A DNA stretch of 64,000 nt from Alteromonas gilva (GCF_028595265.1 NZ_JAQQXP010000002.1:248001-312000); one strand, 5' to 3'; positions 53,256-63,201 are shown, counted from the stretch's first letter. Notes: generated by a model not told the origin, from the sequence alone. Numbers and translations are program-made.

Positions 53256-56200
53256 ACATTAAATTCACCTTTAGCAAAACATTGCTGAACCAGCGACAAC
53301 GCTTGCTGGTACAAGTGCTGGTGGATCGATGCGGGCTGCTGCGAAGCCAATGACTTCACAGGTGTCTCCAGTATGTTGAGTAACTCTGCTAAAAACAACG
53401 CCTTTGCTTTTTGAGACATACGACAACCATTATCGGTATGAGTAAAGTCAGCATCACTGAGCTGGCGTCGATTCACCAATTTAAGTACACAACGTTCAAC
53501 TAAATGCCGAAACGGTTCCATCAAATCTGATGCAAGCGCGGCGTGGCTGCCTTTGGGTTGGTGGTAAACCCCTTGCCAGGGCAACAGTCTGACACTGCGC
53601 AAAATACTATCACTGTAACCGTATAGCAGAGTGTAACCGAGAGATAGCAACGCATTAGCAGGGTCTGGCGGCGGTTGGCGCTGCCGACGTTGAAAGCCCA
53701 TCCATTCTGGTAATATATCGCGTAACGCGGCGAAATAAATCTGTCCTGAGGCGCCTTCGTATCCTCTTAACGTTGCAATACTGCTGGCGTGTTGGATCTG
53801 ATAAGTACGATCAGCCAGTAACTTGCCAGAGGGGTGCTTTTGTTTACGCAACAGATTCTGACAATGGCGAACCCTGGCCATTACCAGCTGCCGGGCAATG
53901 TGCAGCTTTACGTCATCACTGAGGCATTGCTGGTAGTGCCACAGCGTTTGGTCGGCACTATTGGTGTCGGCAGCCTGACTCACGCCAAGGTATCGCCCCA
54001 TTGCAGTGGCATAATGCACCGCGATGTTGTTTTCAAGTAAGTGATGTAAACAGTAACTGGTAACTTGATGGTGACCAAACAATATTATGCTGGCAATGCC
54101 GCTAAAAGGCTGATTAACGATTTGTTCGCTCTCTCTGTGCACGATCAGGCGCCGTTGCTGACTGTGCAAAACACAAGCACTACCAGTAACACATAAAACC
54201 GTTCCGAGTGACGTTCGCTCTCCGGTGCTATTCGTAAACGCTAAATCAGGCGCAACAGCGCTGGCGAATTTCATAGCTATAGGCGTTTTTGCAGCAACTA
54301 CGCTTACCGGCGCGGGATCGGAGGTAGAAACTGGTTTGTATTCTGAATCATGCTTATGAGCTACAAGCGGTGCCTTATTGTCGTGCGTATTGCAGTCAGG
54401 TTTAACCGGTATACTCGTTTTGCGTTTGTTAACCTCTTGCTGTGCATAATAGCTGGCAAGCCACGAATCGGGGGCGATTGCTGGCCCTGAGCCATATGAT
54501 TTCGTTTTACTTTCAAGCGCGAGTTCACCAACAAATAAATAACCAAGAAAGTGAAAGCCCTTATCCAGATGTGTGATTGCTGTTTTATTTTTATTTAATG
54601 TCAGGCCATGCTCAGCCAACGACTCGGCAGCTGCAGCTTGGGCTAAATGCGCCCGTTGCTCGTTTTTGCACAATACAATAAAGTCATCAGCATAGCGTAC
54701 TAACCTAAACCCTTTGCTTTGCATATCGTTGTCGAAATCATCCAGTACCAAATTAGCCAGCAAAGGGCTTATAGGACTGCCCTGAGGAAGACCTTTGTCA
54801 CGGACAATCCGTTGACCATAGTAGTCAACGGGTGCAGCCACCCACGCCATAATAGTTTTTACTAAATCAGAGTCCTGATAAACGCCCATGAGTCGCCTGG
54901 CAATATGCCGATGATTAACTGAATCAAAGTAACTGTTAATGTCAGACTCAAACACCCATTTATAGCCTTGTTGATATGCTTTACGGATATCTAAAATGGC
55001 ATTTAAACGCGAGCGATTTGGCCGGTATCCATAGCTACAGTCATACATTATGGCTTCCAGGCTGTGCAATAAGCCTTGTTGCACCACGCGCTGCAGTACT
55101 TTATCGCGCAAAGGCGGAACGGCTAATGGCCGGTACTTTATATTTTCTGCATCAGCCCCTGCTGCTTTTTCTATTACACGGCCTTGCAAGGCGGGAACAG
55201 AGTATGTGCCACTGCCAAGTGTTGAAAGGTCGTATTGCACTTGCTCAGCGCTCGGTAGAGTCTCTAGCTTGGTTGCGTGGCTTTTTTGTAACGCTTGGTG
55301 GATTAGTCGGGGGGCCTGTAAGTGCTCAAGCCAGCTTTTGGCTGGTGAAGGCCGTGGCGGCAATATTAGCGCTTCGGTTAGCAAGCAGAATCGCCCTAGC
55401 CCAAAACTGCGGTTTTGGCCAATGCCCAGCCAGGATGCCAAAACAAGATACTCTGCCCACTTTGTGTCCCACTTTTTGAATAGCAAATTAGCTTGTCCGA
55501 GCATTCCACCACAATATTTGCTGCGACCGGGTTTACTGCTGTATTGATTATCGAGCCAAAACCAGTGCTCATCATTTAGTACCACACCGGTTACCGGAGG
55601 GCAGGCAGTGCGGCCCCGTTGAGTATGTTGATGTATTAACGTATCTAACCCTGTATATACCCGCTCCAAGAGCAACTCAGCAGTTATATCCTGCGCATCA
55701 CGACAAAAACGCGCCTCCCCTTTACTGTTTTGCCTCATCGCGATTGGTTTAAGTAAACGACATGGAGCACTAAAACGCCAGGTAAGTGAGTGATGTTGCC
55801 GTAGTACTAATGCGTCAGCCTGCACGTGCTCTAATGTTACAGGGCTTAAGTGTTGAGGCGATTGCACCACACGCCCTGAGAGTACGTCGGTCAACTCAGT
55901 TAGTACCAGATTATTGTTGAATGCGGCATAGTCAGGCAACACCCTAGCAGACTGAGGTAATGCCTGCAGCTGACTGAACAAGCGCGTAACCAAAGTATAG
56001 GGAGGATTGCTCAAGATAATACGTAACTGGTAATAGTCGCCTTTTTGGTATGACACACGGCTGGATTCCGGCGTATCCAGGCATAGAAAGCGCGATAATT
56101 CTTCGTCGGTTTGCAATAAATTTCGTAACCATGCATAAACCAATGGTTGATGAAACGGGGAACAGTTAACGTCTTTGAGCCATTGAAGTCGAACATCCAC

Positions 56201-56338
56201 TACGTATAGCGGTAATAGCGCATCAAGGGGCAGTCCGTTGTCAGTCATAACGCAATCCATGTCCAATAATATTTGACAATAATGTCTATTTGTCAGTACT
56301 TTATCAACTTGTGTTGAAAAAGTGTTCAGTTTTGCCAT
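53240..56338 (-). CDS. Cas6-reverse transcriptase-Cas1 fusion
   Basis: The 1032-residue protein has three parts. Residues 1-330 are a Cas6-like RAMP with the glycine-rich loop GIGQNRSFGLGRF (305-317). Residues 400-605 are a group II intron-type reverse transcriptase with FESDINSYFD, GLPQGSPISPLLAN and the active YADD (549-552). Residues 710-1032 are Cas1, with Glu861 (LRGYEGASG), His926 (GVYHQPKG) and Asp938 (SDLMEPFR). A low-complexity linker (610-700) joins RT and Cas1. Such fusions can acquire spacers from RNA. All three active sites look complete. It is divergent from the cmr operon and coupled to cas2. Confidence 0.95.
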   Translation of the reverse strand: MAKLNTFSTQVDKVLTNRHYCQILLDMDCVMTDNGLPLDALLPLYVVDVRLQWLKDVNCSPFHQPLVYAWLRNLLQTDEELSRFLCLDTPESSRVSYQKGDYYQLRIILSNPPYTLVTRLFSQLQALPQSARVLPDYAAFNNNLVLTELTDVLSGRVVQSPQHLSPVTLEHVQADALVLRQHHSLTWRFSAPCRLLKPIAMRQNSKGEARFCRDAQDITAELLLERVYTGLDTLIHQHTQRGRTACPPVTGVVLNDEHWFWLDNQYSSKPGRSKYCGGMLGQANLLFKKWDTKWAEYLVLASWLGIGQNRSFGLGRFCLLTEALILPPRPSPAKSWLEHLQAPRLIHQALQKSHATKLETLPSAEQVQYDLSTLGSGTYSVPALQGRVIEKAAGADAENIKYRPLAVPPLRDKVLQRVVQQGLLHSLEAIMYDCSYGYRPNRSRLNAILDIRKAYQQGYKWVFESDINSYFDSVNHRHIARRLMGVYQDSDLVKTIMAWVAAPVDYYGQRIVRDKGLPQGSPISPLLANLVLDDFDNDMQSKGFRLVRYADDFIVLCKNEQRAHLAQAAAAESLAEHGLTLNKNKTAITHLDKGFHFLGYLFVGELALESKTKSYGSGPAIAPDSWLASYYAQQEVNKRKTSIPVKPDCNTHDNKAPLVAHKHDSEYKPVSTSDPAPVSVVAAKTPIAMKFASAVAPDLAFTNSTGERTSLGTVLCVTGSACVLHSQQRRLIVHRESEQIVNQPFSGIASIILFGHHQVTSYCLHHLLENNIAVHYATAMGRYLGVSQAADTNSADQTLWHYQQCLSDDVKLHIARQLVMARVRHCQNLLRKQKHPSGKLLADRTYQIQHASSIATLRGYEGASGQIYFAALRDILPEWMGFQRRQRQPPPDPANALLSLGYTLLYGYSDSILRSVRLLPWQGVYHQPKGSHAALASDLMEPFRHLVERCVLKLVNRRQLSDADFTHTDNGCRMSQKAKALFLAELLNILETPVKSLASQQPASIHQHLYQQALSLVQQCFAKGEFNVWRTR

Positions 56339-56415
56339 TGTTGAACCGACATTTCATTGGCTGAATTACACTTTCATTTGGACGGAATCATAAACCAATC
56401 GTAGGGAAGCGTATA
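56339..56415. promoter_or_regulatory. Divergent promoter region of adaptation and cmr operons
   Basis: Only 77 bases separate the starts of the Cas6-RT-Cas1 gene and the membrane CARF gene, so promoters for both must lie here or within the coding ends. No clear -35/-10 pair was identified. An AGGGA ribosome site serves the plus-strand gene. Confidence 0.45.
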
Positions 56416-58197
56416 ATGACGAACGTTAAGTCAACTCTCACCGAGATCGGCTTTGTTTTGTTATCAATTCTGTTAGCACTGTCAATCGGCTGGTTTTCGA
56501 AATCATTACTGCTGTTATGGTTTGGAGAGCTGGTTTCCATTGAGCCAAATAATTTAATCGATGTTTTACAGTATGCCGTCATTGGCTTACTGGTTTTTTT
56601 ATTGATTAAACTTTTCAAAACTAATCAGCTTCTGCTTGATAAGAAGCGCGCCTTCGAAGAAAAACAAGGTAAAGCCTCTGGTGCCATACTCTTATATGTA
56701 TCAATAGCGTTGTTTGTTGTTGCGTCAAATTGGCTAAGCGACGCAAGCTATGAAATGTTAAATGAATATTTACAAGTAAAAGTGAGTGGTTCAACATACT
56801 GGCATTGGTTAGGTTTAGCACTGGTATTGTTTGTATCAGGCCTAATTCAAAGCTGGCAAAAAGCGCCTCGTAAAAAAGCATTTTGGAAGCGACCACAGCC
56901 TTATTGCGTAGCTGCTGTAGTTCCTGTCCTAATCGGGCTTCTGGCCTTAATAGACATGTTTGTTTATTCTTTTTCAACTAATGCACAAATTACTGCTATC
57001 TATTTATTACTTGCAGTCTTTGTTGGCCTGCACGTATTTTTGCTTATTAAACAGCACAGTACACCTCGCAATTTAATTAGCAATAAAAACGCCATTGGAG
57101 ATTTTAAGCACATGGTGTTGTTTATTTCGGCACCAATGCCTTTTAAAAAGTCTGAAAAATATGATTTAGCGGAGGACGATAAAGCGCTAAAAATTATTTG
57201 TGCAGCACTACTAAAGCAATCAAATATATTTGCTGATAATAAAAATAAATATAAAGACACCAGAAAGTGTATAGCTCTCCGCAAAGGTATAGTAAAGAAA
57301 ACCGTTAATAACGTGCCTAAGGTTGAAGAAATTGCAGGTGTGCTGGCAATGGTTTTAGCGCTTCGATTGTGGCTTGGTGATAATGATGAGGTGGCAACGC
57401 CAGACGAGATAGATTTTGATAAAGTAGAAAAGCGCCTTAAGTCTTTAACTGATTCTGTCAATCGCGAAAATACTAAAGGTCACAATAACCCTATTTTGCT
57501 CTGTCTTTTTGTTGAGCTATTTGAGTTTATAGTCCGCCCAGCCTGCCACAACTTTACTACCAGCTTTAGTGAGCTTGTTGGTATTCATGATGAGTTAAAT
57601 AAAAAGCTGGAGACTTTAGATGGTACACGGTCTGAACGCTCAGTTTGGCGCATGCCATTGCTGGCCCTCGAACAACATTTGAATAAACCTGAGTGCAAAC
57701 TGGAAGCCTGTACTTTAGTCTTTTCCAAGGACCGTGAAGCACGCAACGCGCACGGTAATAAAAAAGATGGAAGCCATGTTTGGGCTCCAGAGTTTTGTGC
57801 ACTCATTCAAACTTTTTTTAGTTACATGAAGCTCAGGGACGACAGGCTAGAATGGTTTTACTACCACTCCAGTGAGGAACAACAGCCAGAAGAAAAAAAC
57901 CTGCAGTCATTCAGTTTTAAAGATATTAGATCTATTTATAACAATAACACCAATCGCGGCGTTGCGTTTCATGACTTACAAGATTGCCGCAACGTAATTG
58001 TGGATATTGTTAAAGAGAGTGAGTTTGACCCTAAAGCAACCGTGGTTGACTTTACCAGTGGCACAAAGGTGACATCTATTGCTGCGGTACTGGAAACTAC
58101 CAGCTCGGACATTCGTTCTCAGTATGTCGATACTAATAACTATGACATCAAGCTATTTGATTTTCGCTATTACAGCCTGGAAGACTTTTTTGGTTAG
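56416..58197 (+). CDS. Six-TM membrane protein with C-terminal CARF-like motif (putative cOA effector)
   Basis: The 593-residue protein has about six hydrophobic segments within residues 9-212 and a soluble part of about 380 residues. The soluble part opens with a Rossmann-like strand (HMVLFISAP, about 232) and ends with VVDFTSGTKVTSIAAVLETT (about 543-562) and SQYVDTNNYDIKLFD. That matches the (T/S)GTK ligand loop and the following YVD strand of CARF domains. No nuclease motif is seen. It is the first gene of the cmr operon. A role as a cyclic oligoadenylate-gated membrane effector is inferred. I did not recognise a named family. Confidence 0.75.
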   Translation: MTNVKSTLTEIGFVLLSILLALSIGWFSKSLLLLWFGELVSIEPNNLIDVLQYAVIGLLVFLLIKLFKTNQLLLDKKRAFEEKQGKASGAILLYVSIALFVVASNWLSDASYEMLNEYLQVKVSGSTYWHWLGLALVLFVSGLIQSWQKAPRKKAFWKRPQPYCVAAVVPVLIGLLALIDMFVYSFSTNAQITAIYLLLAVFVGLHVFLLIKQHSTPRNLISNKNAIGDFKHMVLFISAPMPFKKSEKYDLAEDDKALKIICAALLKQSNIFADNKNKYKDTRKCIALRKGIVKKTVNNVPKVEEIAGVLAMVLALRLWLGDNDEVATPDEIDFDKVEKRLKSLTDSVNRENTKGHNNPILLCLFVELFEFIVRPACHNFTTSFSELVGIHDELNKKLETLDGTRSERSVWRMPLLALEQHLNKPECKLEACTLVFSKDREARNAHGNKKDGSHVWAPEFCALIQTFFSYMKLRDDRLEWFYYHSSEEQQPEEKNLQSFSFKDIRSIYNNNTNRGVAFHDLQDCRNVIVDIVKESEFDPKATVVDFTSGTKVTSIAAVLETTSSDIRSQYVDTNNYDIKLFDFRYYSLEDFFG

Positions 58198-58241
58198 TAG
58201 CAAAAAGATACTCCGGTCATTGCGTCATAAGGATATGTACT

Positions 58242-59546
58242 ATGGAAGACACTGCAGCTAATACCAGTAAACACCCCACGCTTTTGCAACGCATCAAAGA
58301 GCGTGCTAACTGTTACAGCGCTGAATTTGAACTGACTACAACCGCTCTAATATTTGGCGGGCAAAAAGACTGTGAACTCCGGGAGCCCAGTGTAAAAGGG
58401 GTGCTGCGATTTTGGTGGCGTGCGTTGTACTGGGCAAAGGTACGCAAGTACCTTATTGACATAGAAGAGATATCCGAACCAACACATGACCAAATCCTGT
58501 GTCGGTTACATGAGCTGGAAAAGTTAATTTGGGGCAGTGCTACCGAAGACACGCAGGCTTATAGCGGTAAATCTTGTGTATCACTTAAAATACACCGCCC
58601 TCGTAGCTGGCATTACAACAACCAAATGGATTTGGAGCCAAGAGATCCGCTTGCGCACTTAATAGGGCAACAGCATGCGCCGTGGAAAAAGAACAAGAGT
58701 AAACATGAGATAGCCACACCTAATCTGGCTGGTGGGCAACAGTTTACATTGCGGCTATATGTTTATCCGAGGCGTTATCTGCAACACCCTTTGTTTAGCA
58801 AGCATTTTAGCATTGAAGAGCATATTAGCTTAGCCGTTGCCTGTTTAGGCACATTTGGTGGTATCGGTGCCAGAGCACATAATGGACTGGGGTCATTAAA
58901 CTTACTCAGCTTTACTGACGCTGCTAACACCAATTGTACTGATCAGGCCATAGCTGAACTTAAATCTCACATAGAGTCAGCTCAACTGCAGATTACTGAA
59001 TTGCCGCCCATTCCCGCTTTTTCGAGTTACACACAGCATAAAGGTTTTTTTGAGAGCCAGGGCGCAAACCGCAAGGCCGAAGAAGCCTTAGCCGTTTTGG
59101 CAAAAGAGTATCAATACTGCCGTCAAAGCTATCAAAATCAGGAATTGAGTGATTTTGCGAATTGGGCTGCCACGCATCAACAACCAGCGCAAATTCCCGA
59201 CAGGTTTTATTTAGGACTTCCTATTGTTTGGAAGGTACCCCAAAATAGTTTTACCAGCTTAACTCAAGACTATCAAATAAAGGGGGCGTTGCCTGGTCAT
59301 GACAGGCGAGCGTCTTTATACTTTCTTCATATACGCAAGCATGAAAATGGTTTTTCTCCCGCGGTGTTATTGCTGGGCTCTCAATATGGATGGGTGAGTG
59401 CCAGCCACGACACATTGAGGGCGAAATTTACGATAAATGGCCTTCCTAAAGATGTAAAACACTATGAGCCAGAATTTAGCAATGCAGATGCCTACATAGC
59501 GAATGAAACTTTTGTCAAAAACTTAATCAATCAGTTGGGTATTTAA
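58242..59546 (+). CDS. cmr1: Type III-B RAMP subunit Cmr1
   Basis: The 434-residue protein has the Cmr1 N-terminal signature: FELTTTALIFGGQKD, REPSVKGVLRFWWRALYW and IWGSATEDTQ. GTFGGIGARAHNGLGSL is the glycine-rich RAMP loop. Cmr1 caps the Cmr complex at the crRNA 3' end and helps capture target RNA. Its last bases carry a sequence close to the CRISPR repeat (59529-59544). The cas10 gene follows after one base. Confidence 0.92.
   Translation: MEDTAANTSKHPTLLQRIKERANCYSAEFELTTTALIFGGQKDCELREPSVKGVLRFWWRALYWAKVRKYLIDIEEISEPTHDQILCRLHELEKLIWGSATEDTQAYSGKSCVSLKIHRPRSWHYNNQMDLEPRDPLAHLIGQQHAPWKKNKSKHEIATPNLAGGQQFTLRLYVYPRRYLQHPLFSKHFSIEEHISLAVACLGTFGGIGARAHNGLGSLNLLSFTDAANTNCTDQAIAELKSHIESAQLQITELPPIPAFSSYTQHKGFFESQGANRKAEEALAVLAKEYQYCRQSYQNQELSDFANWAATHQQPAQIPDRFYLGLPIVWKVPQNSFTSLTQDYQIKGALPGHDRRASLYFLHIRKHENGFSPAVLLLGSQYGWVSASHDTLRAKFTINGLPKDVKHYEPEFSNADAYIANETFVKNLINQLGI
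59529..59544 (+). repeat. CRISPR-repeat-like sequence at the end of cmr1
   Basis: AATCAGTTGGGTATTT matches the central part of the array repeat (AATCAGCTGGGTATTT) at 15 of 16 positions. It lies across the last codons of cmr1, next to the cas10 start. It may be chance, a relic, or a regulatory match. Confidence 0.45.
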
Positions 59547-59547
59547 G

Positions 59548-61872
59548 ATGGCCGAAAAAAACAAGGAACAGTGCTTTTTCCATTTTTCTATTGGCCCTGT
59601 ACATCGCTTTGTTACCCAGGCTCGGCGCACCCGTGATTACTGGGCGGGCTCATTTTTATTGTCGTGGTTAACGGCAGTTGCAATGCGAGCCGTTGAGAAG
59701 CAGGGGGGAACTTTAGTTCTACCCTTGTTGGACGAGCAATTTCGGCATGCAATGGCAAACCCGCTTGAGCCAGGACCGCGCATAGCGCGTTTACCTAATC
59801 GTTTTAGCGCCAGTTTTGAAGGTAAAGCTGAAGATAGAGTCAACGAATTTACCCAGGTTGCTACAACTGTGCGTCAAATGTGGTTGTTTTTATGTGAGCA
59901 GGTTTGGGCGCATAGTGTCTCGCCTGCATTTCAGGGCGATACACCAGTTAGCGCACAACTGGTGTGGGAACAGCAAACAAAGTCCTTTTTTGATATCCGC
60001 TGGGTTGCAACCCCTACTTTAGCTGAAGGGCATTCAGCGATGGCTGCGCGTTCCGGGTGGCGCAACAACACACTGCAAACAGGAAATACTGCCAACGGGC
60101 TACAATGTGCTTTAATTCAGGGCCTGCAGGAGCTCTCTGGTTACACCGAAAATGGCAGGCACAGCAGTCTAAAACGCAGGGCAAAAGAAGAATTCTGGCA
60201 AGTACTTCGCAACTATCGTTTTACGGATAGTGCACGCCCCATCCCTCTTACTTATGATCTTCGAGAAGGGGAGTTTTTATCTGCCATCGCGTTCATAAAA
60301 CGTCGCTTTATTTATATTTTTGATGATCTGCTGTTAACGGCAGACATAGAAGAACGGCTCCAAAATCCGTCATCAGTAGGAAGCTTACGAGAATATTTAT
60401 CGGGATACTGGAATAAACTGGCGAGGAAGCCCATAGAGCAGGATTCTTCGACTCCGGAACCAAGTGACTACGATATTAGTGGTTGGCGTATTCAATCTCG
60501 TATCCCGTCTCTGGCATACATTGCTGCGTCCGACTGGTTAAAGCGGGTAATTATCAAAATTGATAGCATTAATGATAACGACATTCGCCAAAAATTGCTG
60601 AGGGACTGGGCGGAACTTGCAAGAAGCTTTGGCCAAATGGTTACAGACAATGCACGAAAAGAAGATAAAAATGTTCTATGCGTATTAAACAGAACAATTG
60701 GCACTTGTAATCATCAGGATGTAAGCGATGTATTTGCAGACATCGTTGGTTTGGATGGTACGGCTTTCTATAAAACGGAGTTAGTAAATAAAAATAACTA
60801 TTCTGATTTGATGCCTGAACAGTTTAATAGATTGAGTAAAGCGCCAGTCAGTAACCTAACAAACTTATACTCAGAATGGCTTACACCATCACCTTATTAT
60901 GCTCTGTTAGCCATGGATGGTGATAAGTTTGGTGATTACATCACTTCCAATCTTTATAGCGCTAAATCCAAAAGTGATGAAAATATTGAAGAGTTCAACC
61001 AAAAGCTTAATGCTTTTACCCAAAAAGCAGAAGCAATAGTTGAAAGTCATCATGGCGGCTTTTTGGTATATGTGGGGGGCGAAGATATTTTAGCGCTATT
61101 ACCGGCAGCTAATGCGTTAGCCTGTGCCTGTGACCTGCGCGAGCACTTCTGTCAGACTTTTAGACAGAACCAGAATCTTTCAGTTTCTGCAGCCGTGAAC
61201 TTTGCCCATTTTAAAGTTCCTTTTGGAAAGATGATCCGTGAAACCGAAAGTATGCTGGGAGATGTTGCAAAAAATCAAGCCGGCCGGGACAGCCTGGCGG
61301 TTAGTCTTTGGAATCAGGGTAATTGTCAGTTTCAATGGTTTAGCCGCTGGGATTCTATACCTCAGGATGCTCAATCGGAATTATCCTATGTATACTCGCG
61401 CTCGAACTGTAATGAAACTGACTCACCAAGATCACTGATAGACAATAATTCACTGCGAATAACTCAGTTATGCGACCAAATAAGGGAATTGAAAATAAGC
61501 CGTCGAGGGCTTTATCAGGCGATTCGGAGGCTCGAAAACAGTAATAGCATTACAAAAAGACCGTTTGGCATATCCCGTGAAGAACTGCTCGCGCCCAATA
61601 TTACGCCACACAATCAGAAACTGGATGCCAACATACTTAACAGCCTAATCGAAAATGATTTTGCACGAGATGCAGAAGGCGCTGATCGTTTGGCACTTAA
61701 GGGGTTTGCCAAGGCTTTAATTGATTTTAGTCAATGTCGTATTGGAGTAGAAATAGTAAATAACGATAAAACAAAAAGCTTAACAACTCGAATCTGCCAA
61801 GGGTATCTCAATCCTGAGGCCATTAAGTTTTTATTATTTGTGCTAAGCGATTATAAAGAGGTAGAAGCATGA
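59548..61872 (+). CDS. cmr2: Cas10/Cmr2 with GGED palm motif and no recognisable HD domain
   Basis: The 774-residue large subunit starts FFHFSIGPVHRFVTQARRTRDYWAGS, the Cmr2 signature. The cyclase palm has LAMDGDKFGDYI (about 455-465) and YVGGEDILALLP (GGED at about 510-513). The usual motif is GGDD, so one metal-site Asp is Glu here. No HD dyad of the DNase domain was found in the N-terminal region. The two CARF proteins and the ring nuclease in the locus imply that the cyclase is active. The stop overlaps the cmr3 start. Confidence 0.93.
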   Translation: MAEKNKEQCFFHFSIGPVHRFVTQARRTRDYWAGSFLLSWLTAVAMRAVEKQGGTLVLPLLDEQFRHAMANPLEPGPRIARLPNRFSASFEGKAEDRVNEFTQVATTVRQMWLFLCEQVWAHSVSPAFQGDTPVSAQLVWEQQTKSFFDIRWVATPTLAEGHSAMAARSGWRNNTLQTGNTANGLQCALIQGLQELSGYTENGRHSSLKRRAKEEFWQVLRNYRFTDSARPIPLTYDLREGEFLSAIAFIKRRFIYIFDDLLLTADIEERLQNPSSVGSLREYLSGYWNKLARKPIEQDSSTPEPSDYDISGWRIQSRIPSLAYIAASDWLKRVIIKIDSINDNDIRQKLLRDWAELARSFGQMVTDNARKEDKNVLCVLNRTIGTCNHQDVSDVFADIVGLDGTAFYKTELVNKNNYSDLMPEQFNRLSKAPVSNLTNLYSEWLTPSPYYALLAMDGDKFGDYITSNLYSAKSKSDENIEEFNQKLNAFTQKAEAIVESHHGGFLVYVGGEDILALLPAANALACACDLREHFCQTFRQNQNLSVSAAVNFAHFKVPFGKMIRETESMLGDVAKNQAGRDSLAVSLWNQGNCQFQWFSRWDSIPQDAQSELSYVYSRSNCNETDSPRSLIDNNSLRITQLCDQIRELKISRRGLYQAIRRLENSNSITKRPFGISREELLAPNITPHNQKLDANILNSLIENDFARDAEGADRLALKGFAKALIDFSQCRIGVEIVNNDKTKSLTTRICQGYLNPEAIKFLLFVLSDYKEVEA

Positions 61873-63200
61873 TTCACCGCCAGATTAGCCTTACCCCCTT
61901 AGACAGTTGGTTTTTTCGTGATGGCAGAAACCACGAAGAGCTTGGCGGTTTAGAAATCAATAGTCTGCCTTTACCAAGTCAACGCACGCTATATGGCGCA
62001 TTACGCGCAAAACTGTGGGATGCCGTACCCGAAGAGTTGCGTTCAGGATCGCTTTTTGATCCAACAGAAGCATTTAACCAGCAAGTATTAATTGGGCCTG
62101 CAACACTACGATTTACTGATACAGGCCCGCTGTATTGGCCTTGCCCGATTGATTTAATTCAATTTAAGACTACAAAGTCAAAATACGTTTATAGTTTTGC
62201 TAAGTGGTATCAAGAAAAAAAGCAACTCAATAAAAGGCTGCAGAAAAAATTAAAGCTACAAGCGGAGCAAGCATACCTTACTACCATATCTGATCTTGGA
62301 CCTGTGCCTTTCTTACATGCAAAACCAAATGACGATAGTGACAAACGGTGTGCTCATCAAGGGCAAATGCTCAAATCAATAACACTTAGCAAGGAGTGGT
62401 TTACTTCTGACGCGAGAGGTTTGAAACCTGACAATTTTGAGAGTTTGGCAATGTTTATCGAGCGGGAACTCAGATTAGGGATTGAGCTTAAAAATCGAGT
62501 AGCCGCTGACGGCCAGTTGTATGTTACTCAACATATTCGATATAACGAAATAGGTAATAAACAACAGGGTCGTAAACAATTGAAGCTGGTACTGATCATA
62601 TCTTTTGCTGAGAAGGCTGTTTGTGAAGCGTTTGAAAAAAGTGTATCGCAGCAGCCGGTTATTCGATTGGGCGCTGATGGGCGGGGTGCATACGTAGACA
62701 CTTCCGAAGTTAATAACGACCTTTGGCCTTCATTGCCTGACCCTGCTGTTTCCTCAGAGCCCTCCAGAGCAAAAGGTAAAGGAAAGAACAGCAAAAATAA
62801 CACTAATTCTTCTCAGCAGCTTATGGTGACCTTACTAAGCCCGGGTACCTGGCAATGTGATGCCGGTTATGGTTTCTTGCCCGGAACCGAATCGAATATT
62901 GGCGGCGGTGTTTGGCAAGGCTCCTGCTCAGTTCGGATGGATAACCACCTCGAAGAAAAGACGTCGCTGGATTTTACATTATTGAGTGCTCTGGTCGATA
63001 AGCCTTTTTACGAAGGGGGCTGGGATATGAGCGGAAAAGGAAAACCCAGAGCAACCAGAATGTTTTACCCCGCAGGCAGTTGCTTTCTGATTGAAGCCAA
63101 TCCAGAAAGTTGGAGTACGCTTCAAGGTGGTTTTATTGGGGATTTAAATCACATGGGCTATGGCAAAATTGCAATCAAGCCCTTTAAGCAAGGACAGTAA
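61869..63200 (+). CDS. cmr3: Type III-B RAMP subunit Cmr3
   Basis: The 443-residue protein begins LTPLDSWFFRDGRNHEELGG and has PLPSQRTLYGALRAKLWD, the N-terminal signature of Cmr3. Near the C-terminus GYGFLPGTESNIGGGVW provides the RAMP loop. Cmr3 binds the crRNA 5' tag next to Cas10. It overlaps cas10 by four bases, and cmr4 follows after one base. Confidence 0.92.
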   Translation: MIHRQISLTPLDSWFFRDGRNHEELGGLEINSLPLPSQRTLYGALRAKLWDAVPEELRSGSLFDPTEAFNQQVLIGPATLRFTDTGPLYWPCPIDLIQFKTTKSKYVYSFAKWYQEKKQLNKRLQKKLKLQAEQAYLTTISDLGPVPFLHAKPNDDSDKRCAHQGQMLKSITLSKEWFTSDARGLKPDNFESLAMFIERELRLGIELKNRVAADGQLYVTQHIRYNEIGNKQQGRKQLKLVLIISFAEKAVCEAFEKSVSQQPVIRLGADGRGAYVDTSEVNNDLWPSLPDPAVSSEPSRAKGKGKNSKNNTNSSQQLMVTLLSPGTWQCDAGYGFLPGTESNIGGGVWQGSCSVRMDNHLEEKTSLDFTLLSALVDKPFYEGGWDMSGKGKPRATRMFYPAGSCFLIEANPESWSTLQGGFIGDLNHMGYGKIAIKPFKQGQ

Positions 63201-63201
63201 C

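Noticed and set aside
54976..55547. Two long plus-strand frames opposite the Cas6-RT-Cas1 gene
   Set aside because: They are antisense shadows of a strongly supported coding region.
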